Below are positions 15,864 through 22,755 of a stretch of DNA of 34,883 nucleotides, piece by piece. Source of the stretch: an uncultured Agathobacter sp. (lineage in GTDB: Bacteria > Bacillota > Clostridia > Lachnospirales > Lachnospiraceae); NCBI GenBank assembly GCA_910587655.1, contig CAJUND010000008.1:104551-139433 (forward strand), in the 5' to 3' direction. Numbering within the stretch: the stretch's first letter is position 1; each line of letters opens with the position of its first letter. The notes below the pieces were generated by a model, which saw nothing but the letters and a program-made list of their open reading frames with translations, searched no databases and was not told the DNA's origin. The translations under genes were made by a program, and so were the position numbers.

Positions 15864-16661
15864 TTAAAACAACTCATCCAGCAGAATATAATATTTCAGC
15901 TTATCCGGTTCCGGCTCAATCTCCAGCCGCTCAAACAAATGCTCCGGCGGACAGCCCCTGTATGCCTTTCCGCCATTATACTTTCCTGCAAAATTATGCG
16001 CAATACTCCGGTAACAGACTGCAAGATCCTGCCATCTGTCAGCAGTTCCGGTTTTTCCCAGATCAATAAAGCCCGTGACGTTCCCGCCATCTGCAAAAAA
16101 ATTCGGCAGGCTGAGATCGCCATGGGAAAATACGATATCCTCCTTAGGACGGTTATTTTCCAGCCAGCGCAGAAGGCTCTTCGGCGAATCAAATCCGTGC
16201 GGTCCGAAAGTTTCCGGTTCTGTATTTTCCATATCAACCAGTCCGTTTTCCACATTGTATTCCGCCATTTCCAGTTTTACATCAAGAGTGTTGTCACAGG
16301 GACAGTCCGTGGTATCCAGTGACCACAGCATGTTTACTGCATTCACTGCAACCTCCATTAGTTTTTCAGGATCATTCAGGTATGTTTCGTCACATGCCAT
16401 TTTCCCGGATATCCGGGACATCAGACAGTATGAAATTTCATCTGAAACACAGTATTCTATAATTTCCGGCACAAGAAGCCTGCCCCTTAACCAGTTGCAC
16501 ATACGCACTTCGTTTTCCGTTTCCTTTGACTCTTTCTGGATTTTAAGCACCATATCATCAAATACAAAAACCTTTGAACCGGACATTCCCGTCTGGTTTT
16601 CTTTGTATTTTTTTCCTTTTACCACTGTCCTTATGCCATCCGGCAGCCATATATTTTCCAT
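15864..16661 (-). CDS. APH(3')-like aminoglycoside phosphotransferase family protein
   Basis: 265 residues from the ATG at 16661, preceded by AAGGAGGAGG; upstream codons of the frame are spurious. The length matches APH(3')-IIIa (264), and the C terminus KYYILLDELF matches that enzyme from memory. An eukaryotic-kinase-like fold is evident: candidate ATP Lys K40 in VLKIQK, catalytic loop HGDLSLPN with D182 and N187 at 180-187, metal-binding D200 in GFIDLG, then TADRWQDLAVCYRSI. The family phosphorylates the 3'-hydroxyl of aminoglycosides such as kanamycin. The sequence clearly diverges from APH(3')-IIIa, so activity and spectrum are not established, and it may be a chromosomal homologue. It begins 52 bases after the membrane-protein gene of the PadR operon. 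Confidence 0.8.
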   Translation of the reverse strand: MENIWLPDGIRTVVKGKKYKENQTGMSGSKVFVFDDMVLKIQKESKETENEVRMCNWLRGRLLVPEIIEYCVSDEISYCLMSRISGKMACDETYLNDPEKLMEVAVNAVNMLWSLDTTDCPCDNTLDVKLEMAEYNVENGLVDMENTEPETFGPHGFDSPKSLLRWLENNRPKEDIVFSHGDLSLPNFFADGGNVTGFIDLGKTGTADRWQDLAVCYRSIAHNFAGKYNGGKAYRGCPPEHLFERLEIEPEPDKLKYYILLDELF

Positions 16662-16713
16662 TATCCAGCCTCCTCCTTTTTTGAACATCAGCCCATGCAA
16701 AATTTGCTGCTTG

Positions 16714-17191
16714 TCATGCATCAGAGATGTAAGACAAGTGCTCCATATGTATTCCGATATGCCCGATACCCAGAATAATCACCGCGATTAACATCCATAT
16801 CACCCTTCCATATATTCCCAGCAGAAAAAAAGCCAGAACCGGAAGGGTTGCCCCTGCAAGCGGAATGAAGAATAAATTACTGTAAAAATCCGTCAGCTTC
16901 CGTTCACTCCGAAAGTATCGTATCCACCATAATTCATACAGTGCCATTCCGGCAAAAGCCGCAATCAGCCACCAGGACCAGGCAGTCCAATTATGGAAGT
17001 TGAAATCCGAAAAAACCAGCGCACATGTGCAGGTTAATGCTTCCCCTGCCCTCTCAAAAAACAGGAGTATTTTACTTTCTTTTTCTGCCGTATATTCCTG
17101 CGGCTTTTTCTTTGTCCAGATGATATTGGGAATAAAAAGCAGCAGTAAAAAAAATCAGTCCCGTATATGAAAATCCCAGATGTCCTTTCAT
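16714..17191 (-). pseudogene. Polytopic membrane protein frameshifted at a T8 tract
   Basis: The start ATG at 17191 overlaps the PadR stop by four bases (ATGA) with GGAGG 7 bases upstream, and reads MKGHLGFSYTGLIF. After the T8 tract (17147-17154) the frame is wrong. With seven Ts it continues FLLLLFIPNIIWTKKK and runs in one frame to the TGA at 16714, giving 158 residues with about four membrane helices. The span is 478 bases, one more than a multiple of three. The 77 residues from 16947 are only the C-terminal part. A small integral membrane protein coupled to a PadR regulator often belongs to a drug or envelope-stress response; family and role are unknown. Confidence 0.75.
17147..17154 (-). 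repeat. T8 homopolymer causing the frame break
   Basis: Eight Ts on the coding strand, about 37 bases into the membrane-protein gene. Seven would restore the full 158-residue reading frame. Confidence 0.85.
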
Positions 17192-17742
17192 TTATTTTCC
17201 TCCGTATCCTTTAAAAGTTTTCCGGCTTCCCTGCACCATGCCAGGTAGGCACGGTATGTTTTTATTCCAAATTCCACAGTAAGTAAATAATATTTTTGGG
17301 TACTGTCTTCATCCAGGCAACCCTTTAATATGTTTTCATATTCCAGTAGTTCTGACAGTTCCAGTTCCGTTTTTTCCCGGAATGCTTCGATATGGGATAA
17401 CGCCTGTTCTGTACCCTGCTCATTTCCAAAAAACAGTTTTAAAAGAGTTTCATAGCGAAGCTCGTCTTTTTCAGCCGGCAGGGAAAGCCATTGTTTTAAA
17501 TAATTCCTGCCATCGTCCGTTATGGTATAAACCAGTTTGTTTCTTTTGTTTTCCGTATCCTCCCTTTTTGTTGCCAGTCCGCGGCGCACCAGATCCGCAA
17601 GTGCCGGATAGATGCTGCCATAGCTCGCGCTCCAGAAATATTTCAGTGTCGTGTCTATTCTTTTCTTAATCTCATATCCCGTTAATCCTTCGTGACTTAG
17701 CAGCCCCAGGATTACGCAGTCAATCTTTTTTTCATTTGCCAT
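17188..17742 (-). CDS. PadR family transcriptional regulator
   Basis: 184 residues from the ATG at 17742, 8 bases after AAAGGAA; an upstream ATG at 17763 lacks a site. The N-terminal winged helix is typical of PadR: VILGLLSHEGLTGYEIKKRI, then FWSASYGSIYPALADLVRRGL, then a wing with KLVYTITDDGRNYL. The C-terminal part (about 90-184) is the long helical PadR_C dimerisation and ligand region. PadR proteins repress their own and adjacent genes until a small phenolic or drug ligand binds. An inverted repeat flanking its own -10 box suggests autoregulation, and the next gene is translationally coupled. Confidence 0.92.
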   Translation of the reverse strand: MANEKKIDCVILGLLSHEGLTGYEIKKRIDTTLKYFWSASYGSIYPALADLVRRGLATKREDTENKRNKLVYTITDDGRNYLKQWLSLPAEKDELRYETLLKLFFGNEQGTEQALSHIEAFREKTELELSELLEYENILKGCLDEDSTQKYYLLTVEFGIKTYRAYLAWCREAGKLLKDTEENK

Positions 17743-17856
17743 TGTCAGTTTCCTTTCTGTCATGCATGTATAAATACCGTGTGACCGGAATAAAAAGCAT
17801 TACGCTTATGATTGATAGTTTCATTAAATTTCCACGTTTTCATAAATGCCCCACAC

Positions 17857-17903
17857 ATATCGAAACAATATATGTATTATATATCATTTCGATATATTGT
17901 CAA
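17857..17903 (-). promoter_or_regulatory. padR promoter with a 9-bp inverted-repeat operator
   Basis: On the minus strand a consensus TTGACA (17903-17898), 16 bases and TATAAT (17881-17876). Perfect arms ATATCGAAA (17857-17865) and TTTCGATAT (17887-17895), 21 bases apart, bracket the -10 box. This is placed as a PadR autorepression operator. Confidence 0.75.
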
Positions 17904-18043
17904 GCCCCGGCGGGCGGCAGTCTGATAATATTTTCTACATTTTTCCTTGCCTGTATTGTCTTTTCACAGCTAGTAAATACTACAACACCAGCGCAGAGTA
18001 TTGCGGGATATGTCATTTATAGTTTTCCTGCCTGCTTTTGGGT
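17904..18043. other. Non-coding spacer
   Basis: Nothing recognisable between the padR promoter and the terminator of the small membrane-protein gene; no start codon with a ribosome binding site on either strand. Confidence 0.4.
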
Positions 18044-18085
18044 AAAAAACAGCGGTAAATCTGTGTAACCGGTTTACCGCTGTTT
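18044..18085 (-). terminator. Terminator of the 57-residue membrane-protein gene
   Basis: AAACAGCGGTAAA (18047-18059) and TTTACCGCTGTTT (18073-18085) form a perfect 13-base stem with a 13-base loop. The T-tract on the minus strand extends to 18044. Confidence 0.85.
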
Positions 18086-18128
18086 GGTATGTAGCAATTA
18101 TTCAGTTTTAAAATTAAAAAAATGGAAT

Positions 18129-18302
18129 TTATCGTTCTTTTTTCATATCCTCCCCCAGTGCAATAAAACCTGCTGCAACTGCAAGGGCAAGCATAATGTC
18201 GTGTTCGCCAAATGGGTTTGTTAATATTGAATAAACCAAAAATGCTGTACATATCAGCAGTACTGTCAAGATAATTCCATGAATAATTTTTCGGTATTTC
18301 AT
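18129..18302 (-). CDS. Small two-helix membrane protein, 57 residues
   Basis: ATG at 18302, 9 bases after GGGAGG, stop TAA at 18129-18131, terminator 44 bases beyond. It starts MKYRKIIHGIILTVLLICTA, a positively charged N terminus followed by a first membrane helix (about 6-27), a short polar turn (TNPFGEHD), a second helix (about 35-50) and a charged tail ending EDMKKER. The composition, ribosome binding site and terminator support a real gene. It stands alone; no family recognised. Confidence 0.7.
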   Translation of the reverse strand: MKYRKIIHGIILTVLLICTAFLVYSILTNPFGEHDIMLALAVAAGFIALGEDMKKER

Positions 18303-18434
18303 TGCACAAATCCTCCCGCAAATTCTGATTTGCCGCTGTCAGCGACAGTGAAATTATAGCACATAACCGGCTGAATCACAATCATATATCCTGTGTTTTA
18401 GACGATTCGGCTTTCTTTTTCGTCCACATGCCGC

Positions 18435-18464
18435 TTGCAAGACGAAACCGAACAGTGCTATAAT
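18435..18464 (+). promoter_or_regulatory. Promoter of the methyltransferase-ankyrin pair
   Basis: TTGCAA (18435-18440), 18-base spacer, perfect TATAAT (18459-18464), 38 bases upstream of the ATG at 18502. Confidence 0.65.
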
Positions 18465-18501
18465 ATTTGTGCAGATTGGATTACAGATAAGGAGACTTTT
18501 A

Positions 18502-19323
18502 ATGAAACAGGATAAAGAGCGGCGAATAGAGCCAAATACGCCATCTGCACAAAACAGCCTGGCATGGACATTTGACACCGCAGCATCCGCATACGAAAAA
18601 ATGCGTCCCGGCTACCCCTCCAGTCTGTACCAGACAATTTTTGATTACATCCCCCTCGGCAAATCCAGTAACGCTGTCGAAGTGGGAATCGGCGGCGGGC
18701 AGGCAACCCTTCCGGTATTACAGACCGGATGCCGTCTGACTGCCGTTGAATACGGCGAACATTTTTCCAGTCTGTGCCGGGATAAATTCAGCGCATATCC
18801 GGACTTTTCTGTTATTACAGCAAAATTTGAAGATGTCAATTTTAAACCCGGTACATTTGATTTCGTTTTTTCCGCTTCTGCATTTCACTGGATACAGGAG
18901 GAAACCGGTTATAAAAAAGTATTTTCCATGCTCAGAAGCGGCGGGGCATTTGCACGGTTTGCCAATCATCCGTTTGGAGACAAAGGAAATCCAAAACTCC
19001 GTGAGGAAATTCAAAAACTGTATGCCATATACATGAACTCTTCCTCTGCACCTGCGGAATATACAGAAAGTGCAGCAAAAGCAAGGGCTGACACCGCATA
19101 TCAATACGGCTTTTGCGACGTCAAATATGAACTGTTCCAGAGGACAAGAACCTTCTCTGCAAAAGAATACACCGCCCTCCTTGGAACCTATTCCGACCAC
19201 ATTTCACTTGAAGAAAATATAAGAACAAAATTCTTTTCAGAAATTGAAAAAACAATTAATAAATTCGGCGGTAAAATCACAATTTATGATACCATTGATT
19301 TGCAGCTTGCAAGAAAACCATAG
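18502..19323 (+). CDS. Class I SAM-dependent methyltransferase
   Basis: 273 residues from the ATG at 18502, 8 bases after AAGGAG. The Rossmann motif I is VEVGIGGGQATLPVL near residue 58, the acidic end of strand 2 follows in TAVEYGE, and FDFVFSASAFHWI is motif IV/post-IV, as in the methyltransferase type 11 and trans-aconitate-like group. It transfers methyl from S-adenosylmethionine, probably to a small molecule. The C-terminal third is helical and may form the substrate cap. No membrane segment. Followed after 28 bases by the ankyrin gene, likely the same transcript. Confidence 0.85.
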   Translation: MKQDKERRIEPNTPSAQNSLAWTFDTAASAYEKMRPGYPSSLYQTIFDYIPLGKSSNAVEVGIGGGQATLPVLQTGCRLTAVEYGEHFSSLCRDKFSAYPDFSVITAKFEDVNFKPGTFDFVFSASAFHWIQEETGYKKVFSMLRSGGAFARFANHPFGDKGNPKLREEIQKLYAIYMNSSSAPAEYTESAAKARADTAYQYGFCDVKYELFQRTRTFSAKEYTALLGTYSDHISLEENIRTKFFSEIEKTINKFGGKITIYDTIDLQLARKP

Positions 19324-19351
19324 CCCCTCCCATTCAGGAAAGGAACAGCAA

Positions 19352-20419
19352 ATGAAAAAACGCAAAACACTGACAAAAGATTTTGAACAGCTGGTAGAAA
19401 ACAACGACACGGAAGCAATCAAAAAAGTATTTGAAAAATGCGATATCAACGCCTACGGCGGATATTATAAAGGCAACGCCCTGTCCTTCCGTCTTTCCGA
19501 GGAACTGATGACATGGCTTGTGGAAAACGGCGCGGACGTTAATTACGTGGACGCCTATGGCTATACCGCGCTTCTTCACCATGCCGGCAGCGCCTGGACC
19601 GAAGAGCAGGCGCTTACGCTGGTAAAGCTCGGAGCAGATGTACATGCCACGACAAAACTTTACAAAACAAACGCCCTTCATTATGCCGTGGAGGCAGGTA
19701 ATTTAAAACTCGTGCAGTGTCTTCTGGAAGCGGGAACCGGTGTCGTTTCCCATGACTGGAACGATGACACGCCGCTTGAGCGGGCATTTTTAATGGCACG
19801 GGGAGAATATGACCTGATCCGGCTGGAGCCGGTGACAAAATATCTGTTGTCAAAGGGGGTTCCGGTAACAGAAAAACTGCAGAAATATATGAAAGATACC
19901 GCAACGGATATCGAATTCCGCAGAACAGAACTGCCAGAAGACGCCCCATACACGCAAAAAGAGGCGGACGATGCCTTAAACAGCTTATATGAACTGCTTC
20001 ATGTTACGCCTGTTCCAAAAAGAAAAGTGTATGACGGCAAAACCCGTATTGAAGTAAAAGAAACAACCTGGCCAAAACAGCACCAGGAACTCTGGAACCT
20101 TCTGGTTCCCGGCTCCGGTCATGCAAATACAATTCAGGGAGAAGTCATCCGCATATCCGGAAAGCTTACACATGAAATTCTGGATAACGGGGCAGGCAAC
20201 TGGGACCGGGCGTTTCAGGAAATTGCACAGGCATTGCTTACTTATCTTCAAATGGGAAATCCCCTCCCGGAAACAGAAACAGAAGAGGTAAAACAAATTA
20301 TCCGCTCCATTAAAAACGCATGGGAAGAAGAGCTTTACCGCTTAACGGAACTTTCCGTAAAATGGGTGCTTTTAAACCCTGACCCGATTACACTGGAAGA
20401 CGTCAGCTACTACCGGTAA
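19352..20419 (+). CDS. Ankyrin-repeat protein with a conserved C-terminal domain
   Basis: 355 residues from the ATG at 19352, 7 bases after AAAGGAA; the frame is open upstream but has no site there. Residues about 10-170 hold four or five ankyrin repeats, seen as MTWLVENGADVNYVDAYGYTALLHHAG, LVKLGADVHATTK, and NALHYAVEAGNLKLVQCLLEAGTG. Residues about 225-345 form a second domain with LWNLLVPGSGHANTIQGEV and NGAGNWDRAFQEIA, seen in other bacterial ankyrin proteins from memory. No signal peptide. Ankyrin repeats mediate protein binding, so a scaffold or immunity-like role is possible, not shown. Confidence 0.75.
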   Translation: MKKRKTLTKDFEQLVENNDTEAIKKVFEKCDINAYGGYYKGNALSFRLSEELMTWLVENGADVNYVDAYGYTALLHHAGSAWTEEQALTLVKLGADVHATTKLYKTNALHYAVEAGNLKLVQCLLEAGTGVVSHDWNDDTPLERAFLMARGEYDLIRLEPVTKYLLSKGVPVTEKLQKYMKDTATDIEFRRTELPEDAPYTQKEADDALNSLYELLHVTPVPKRKVYDGKTRIEVKETTWPKQHQELWNLLVPGSGHANTIQGEVIRISGKLTHEILDNGAGNWDRAFQEIAQALLTYLQMGNPLPETETEEVKQIIRSIKNAWEEELYRLTELSVKWVLLNPDPITLEDVSYYR

Positions 20420-20433
20420 CACCTTACGGTGCA

Positions 20434-21669
20434 TTACAAAGGCAGCATCACCATAAATACTGTACCGCCGCCGGACCTGTTCTTTGCAGAAATAATTCCT
20501 TTCTGCTGTTCAATAATCATTCTGGCAAGATAAAGACCGACCCCGGCGCCTTCTTTTACTTTACTGGCGGCATGACGGCAGCGGTAAAATCTCTGGTAAA
20601 TACGGTGCAGTTCTTCCTTCGGGATACCCATTCCCTCATCTGCAATCTCAATCTTCACATACTTTATCATTTTCTGCACGCGGATTTCCACCCTGGTATC
20701 AGTACCGGAATATTTTACTGCATTATCAAGAATGTTGGAAAGCGCCTCCCCGGTCCATTTCCTGTCATGACAGACGGTAAAGTCCTCTTCCATCACCAGG
20801 GAAATCTCAATCCTTTTGTCTGCAGCTTTTCTGTAAATCTGGCTCACCGCCCCGGCAATCGTCTCTTTGATGCTGCATGGCTGCATGTGAATCTGTATCA
20901 TGTGGTTTTCCAGCCTTGACAGATTCACAAGCTCATCCAGCAGGCTTTCCAGCCTGTTAATTTCAAATTCCTCCTGCGCAAGAAACTCTGTTTTTTCCTC
21001 TTCCGATATTTCTTTTGCAAGAACAAGCTCATGGCTCATGCGCAGGGATGCCAGCGGCGTTTTCAGCTGGTGGGAAATATTTGTAATTAAAGCCTTGGTA
21101 TTCTCCTCCTCCGTCTGCAGCCGGTTTTTTAAATCCGCAAAATATGAACCAAGCTCTTTCGTTGTTTCCCAGAGCTTCACCCACTGCATAACCAGTTCAC
21201 CTGAATCATCCATGCCCTCCCACGGGGCAGTTCCCCCTGTCTGAAACTCTCCCGCGTGAAATCTTTCAAGCTGTTCATAAAGCAGCGACATCTGCTCCAG
21301 AATCAGTTCCTGCCGGTGTTTTTCCCTTCGCCAGTTCCAGATTCCGGCACATACGACCGCCATTGTTAAAATCGCGGCAAGGACTGTCCAGAGCCGGACA
21401 GTTTCCGTATCCAGCATTCCCGCCAGAAAATCATAGCCGTATTTTTCGGATAATAAATCCCTGTCTTTCGTCTCACCAGAATTGTCGGAAGGTTCCTTTA
21501 CCAGCATTCTGGCAAGTTCCGTTTCCAGCTGGGGATAACGTTCCAGCAGTCTGCCCAACTGGCAGATTCTGTTTTCTTCCCGGATTCCTGCCAAAAGCAG
21601 CAGGACTGCCGAAAGCGCCAGAACAGAAACGAGCCAGATAATTCCATACCGAAACACTGTTTTCTTCAT
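20434..21669 (-). CDS. Membrane sensor histidine kinase
   Basis: 411 residues. Two membrane helices (about 9-28 and 92-111) flank an outside loop of about 63 residues. The cytoplasmic part has an H box NISHQLKTPLASLR with H200, an N box SNILDNAVKYSG, G1 IADEGMGIPKEEL, an F region, and a G2 GAGVGLYLARMI. It autophosphorylates and passes phosphate to the response regulator. Its start overlaps the regulator stop by four bases (ATGA). The loop is longer than the tiny loops of intramembrane-sensing BceS kinases, so it may bind a ligand itself. An FtsX-type ABC transporter lies just upstream on the same strand. Confidence 0.9.
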   Translation of the reverse strand: MKKTVFRYGIIWLVSVLALSAVLLLLAGIREENRICQLGRLLERYPQLETELARMLVKEPSDNSGETKDRDLLSEKYGYDFLAGMLDTETVRLWTVLAAILTMAVVCAGIWNWRREKHRQELILEQMSLLYEQLERFHAGEFQTGGTAPWEGMDDSGELVMQWVKLWETTKELGSYFADLKNRLQTEEENTKALITNISHQLKTPLASLRMSHELVLAKEISEEEKTEFLAQEEFEINRLESLLDELVNLSRLENHMIQIHMQPCSIKETIAGAVSQIYRKAADKRIEISLVMEEDFTVCHDRKWTGEALSNILDNAVKYSGTDTRVEIRVQKMIKYVKIEIADEGMGIPKEELHRIYQRFYRCRHAASKVKEGAGVGLYLARMIIEQQKGIISAKNRSGGGTVFMVMLPL

Positions 21670-22340
21670 AGCTGCTTTACCTGCCCCGTCCAGATATACC
21701 CAAGTCCCCTGACATTGGAAATCTGGTCCGTTCCCAGCTTGTTTTTCAGCCTGCTGATATTTACGGCAACCGTATTATCATCCACAAACTGTCCGTCCAG
21801 CCCCCACACCTGGTCCAAAATATTTTCCTTTGACGCAATCTTTCCTGCATTTTTCATAAGATAAAGCAGAAGCTGCATCTCGGTTTTACTTAATGTCACC
21901 GGCTCATTATTTTTCGTGACCTGCATATCCTTAATCCTGACCTCAATATCACCGGAAATATACCTCATGCCATCCCCGTCATGAAGCCGGTGCATCAGGG
22001 CGTTTACCTTGGATATTAACACCATCAGGGAAAACGGTTTTGTCATATAATCATCCGCCCCGGTATCATAACCGTTGATAAAATCAATCTCCTGGTTTAG
22101 GGCAGTCAGGTAGAGCAGCAGTACGTCGCTCCGCTCCCGCACTGCCTTCCCGAACTCAAGTCCGCTGCCATCCGGCAAGGTAATGTCACAGATTACCATA
22201 TCCACCGTTTCCGATTTAAAAATCTGCTCCGCCTCAGCCTTTGTAAATGCCGAGTATACCTGATAGCCTTCTTTGCCAAGCCGGAGCGAAATCCCTCTGT
22301 TTAAATTGTTGTCGTCTTCTACAATTAATATCTTTTTCAT
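21666..22340 (-). CDS. OmpR-family response regulator
   Basis: 224 residues. The REC domain (1-118) has the acidic pair D9/D10, phospho-acceptor D52 in MVICDITLPDG, T79 and K101 in YMTKPF. The DNA-binding winged helix (about 128-220) shows LSKTEMQLLLYLMKNAGKIASKE, VWGLDGQFVDDNTVAVNISRLKNKL and VRGLGYIW. The regulator probably activates the ABC operon, and its own promoter has the same architecture as the ABC promoter. The weak site AAAGGAA lies about 12 bases upstream of the ATG. Confidence 0.92.
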   Translation of the reverse strand: MKKILIVEDDNNLNRGISLRLGKEGYQVYSAFTKAEAEQIFKSETVDMVICDITLPDGSGLEFGKAVRERSDVLLLYLTALNQEIDFINGYDTGADDYMTKPFSLMVLISKVNALMHRLHDGDGMRYISGDIEVRIKDMQVTKNNEPVTLSKTEMQLLLYLMKNAGKIASKENILDQVWGLDGQFVDDNTVAVNISRLKNKLGTDQISNVRGLGYIWTGQVKQL

Positions 22341-22374
22341 GCCGCAACTGTTCCTTTATTCTGTTACATCTATT

Positions 22375-22403
22375 TGTATCACTGTTAAAATAACGATTTA
22401 CAA
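22375..22403 (-). promoter_or_regulatory. Promoter of the two-component operon
   Basis: On the minus strand TTGTAA (22403-22398), 17 bases, GATACA (22380-22375). The identical pair with the same spacing precedes the ABC operon. Its -35 overlaps the -35 of the plus-strand promoter at 22397-22402, so the two divergent promoters compete or are co-regulated. Confidence 0.6.
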
Positions 22404-22425
22404 GTAACCCGGATAATGATATAAT
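22397..22425 (+). promoter_or_regulatory. Promoter reading into the inverted-repeat element
   Basis: TTTACA (22397-22402), 17 bases, perfect TATAAT (22420-22425). Transcription should start near A22432, five bases before the left terminal repeat. Confidence 0.65.
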
Positions 22426-22476
22426 ATAGCCAGAAATGGAACAATCGCCCACAAGGGGTTGACCAATTGAAAGGAA

Positions 22477-22524
22477 TAGCAAACGCCACCCTGAACCGGT
22501 CAAAGTACAAGGGTGGTTTTGCTA
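22477..22524 (+). promoter_or_regulatory. Hairpin masking the ribosome binding site of the small peptide
   Basis: TAGCAAACGCCACCCT (22477-22492) pairs with AGGGTGGTTTTGCTA (22510-22524), one bulged C and one G-U pair, 17-base loop. The right arm holds the GGGTGG ribosome binding site and the A of the ATG at 22524, so folding would block translation. The loop carries GGTCAA, complementary to the upstream TTGACC, which offers an alternative fold. Confidence 0.55.
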
Positions 22525-22649
22525 TGTATGACTACTTACAAAACGAAAAAACGAATGTAAGCAATGCCAAAAGGAAAAGACCAAAGGTCATTAAATCCTT
22601 AAAATCAAAACGATTTTTCATAAGCATCACCCCCATTCTTTTGGAATGA
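22524..22649 (+). CDS. 41-residue basic peptide inside the inverted-repeat element
   Basis: ATG at 22524, GGGTGG 7 bases upstream, TGA at 22647-22649. The peptide starts MYDYLQNEKTNVSNAKRKRP, is rich in Lys and Arg (net charge about +7), and ends in a hydrophobic patch (FFISITPILLE). A TTG-initiated longer form starting at 22467 is open in the same frame but would run through the hairpin. It has no recognised family. It could be a leader peptide, a small toxin, or a chance frame in a structured RNA. Confidence 0.45.
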   Translation: MYDYLQNEKTNVSNAKRKRPKVIKSLKSKRFFISITPILLE

Positions 22650-22755
22650 GGTCAACGCACCCTATAACACGATTGTTCCATGGCAATGATTCTACCACGG
22701 TTTTTTAGTTTTTACAACTTATTTATCCAAGGAAACACAATTCTCTATATAAATT

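Larger units (their letters stand above)
22437..22680 (+). repeat. 244-bp element with 11-bp terminal inverted repeats
   Basis: TGGAACAATCG (22437-22447) and CGATTGTTCCA (22670-22680) are perfect inverted repeats. TTGACC (22459-22464) pairs with GGTCAA both at 22498-22503 and at 22650-22655, and the match extends outward (GCCA before, TGGC after) with a four-base bulge. It may be a miniature inverted-repeat element or a structured regulatory RNA with its peptide. No clear target-site duplication is seen. Confidence 0.6.

Noticed and set aside
16075..16791. 238-residue open frame on the plus strand opposite the APH gene
   Set aside because: A shadow frame across the APH coding strand and the adjacent gene, with no family match.
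22404..22440. A BceR-like operator upstream of the two-component promoter
   Set aside because: No TNACA-N4-TGTAA match at the position equivalent to the ABC promoter.
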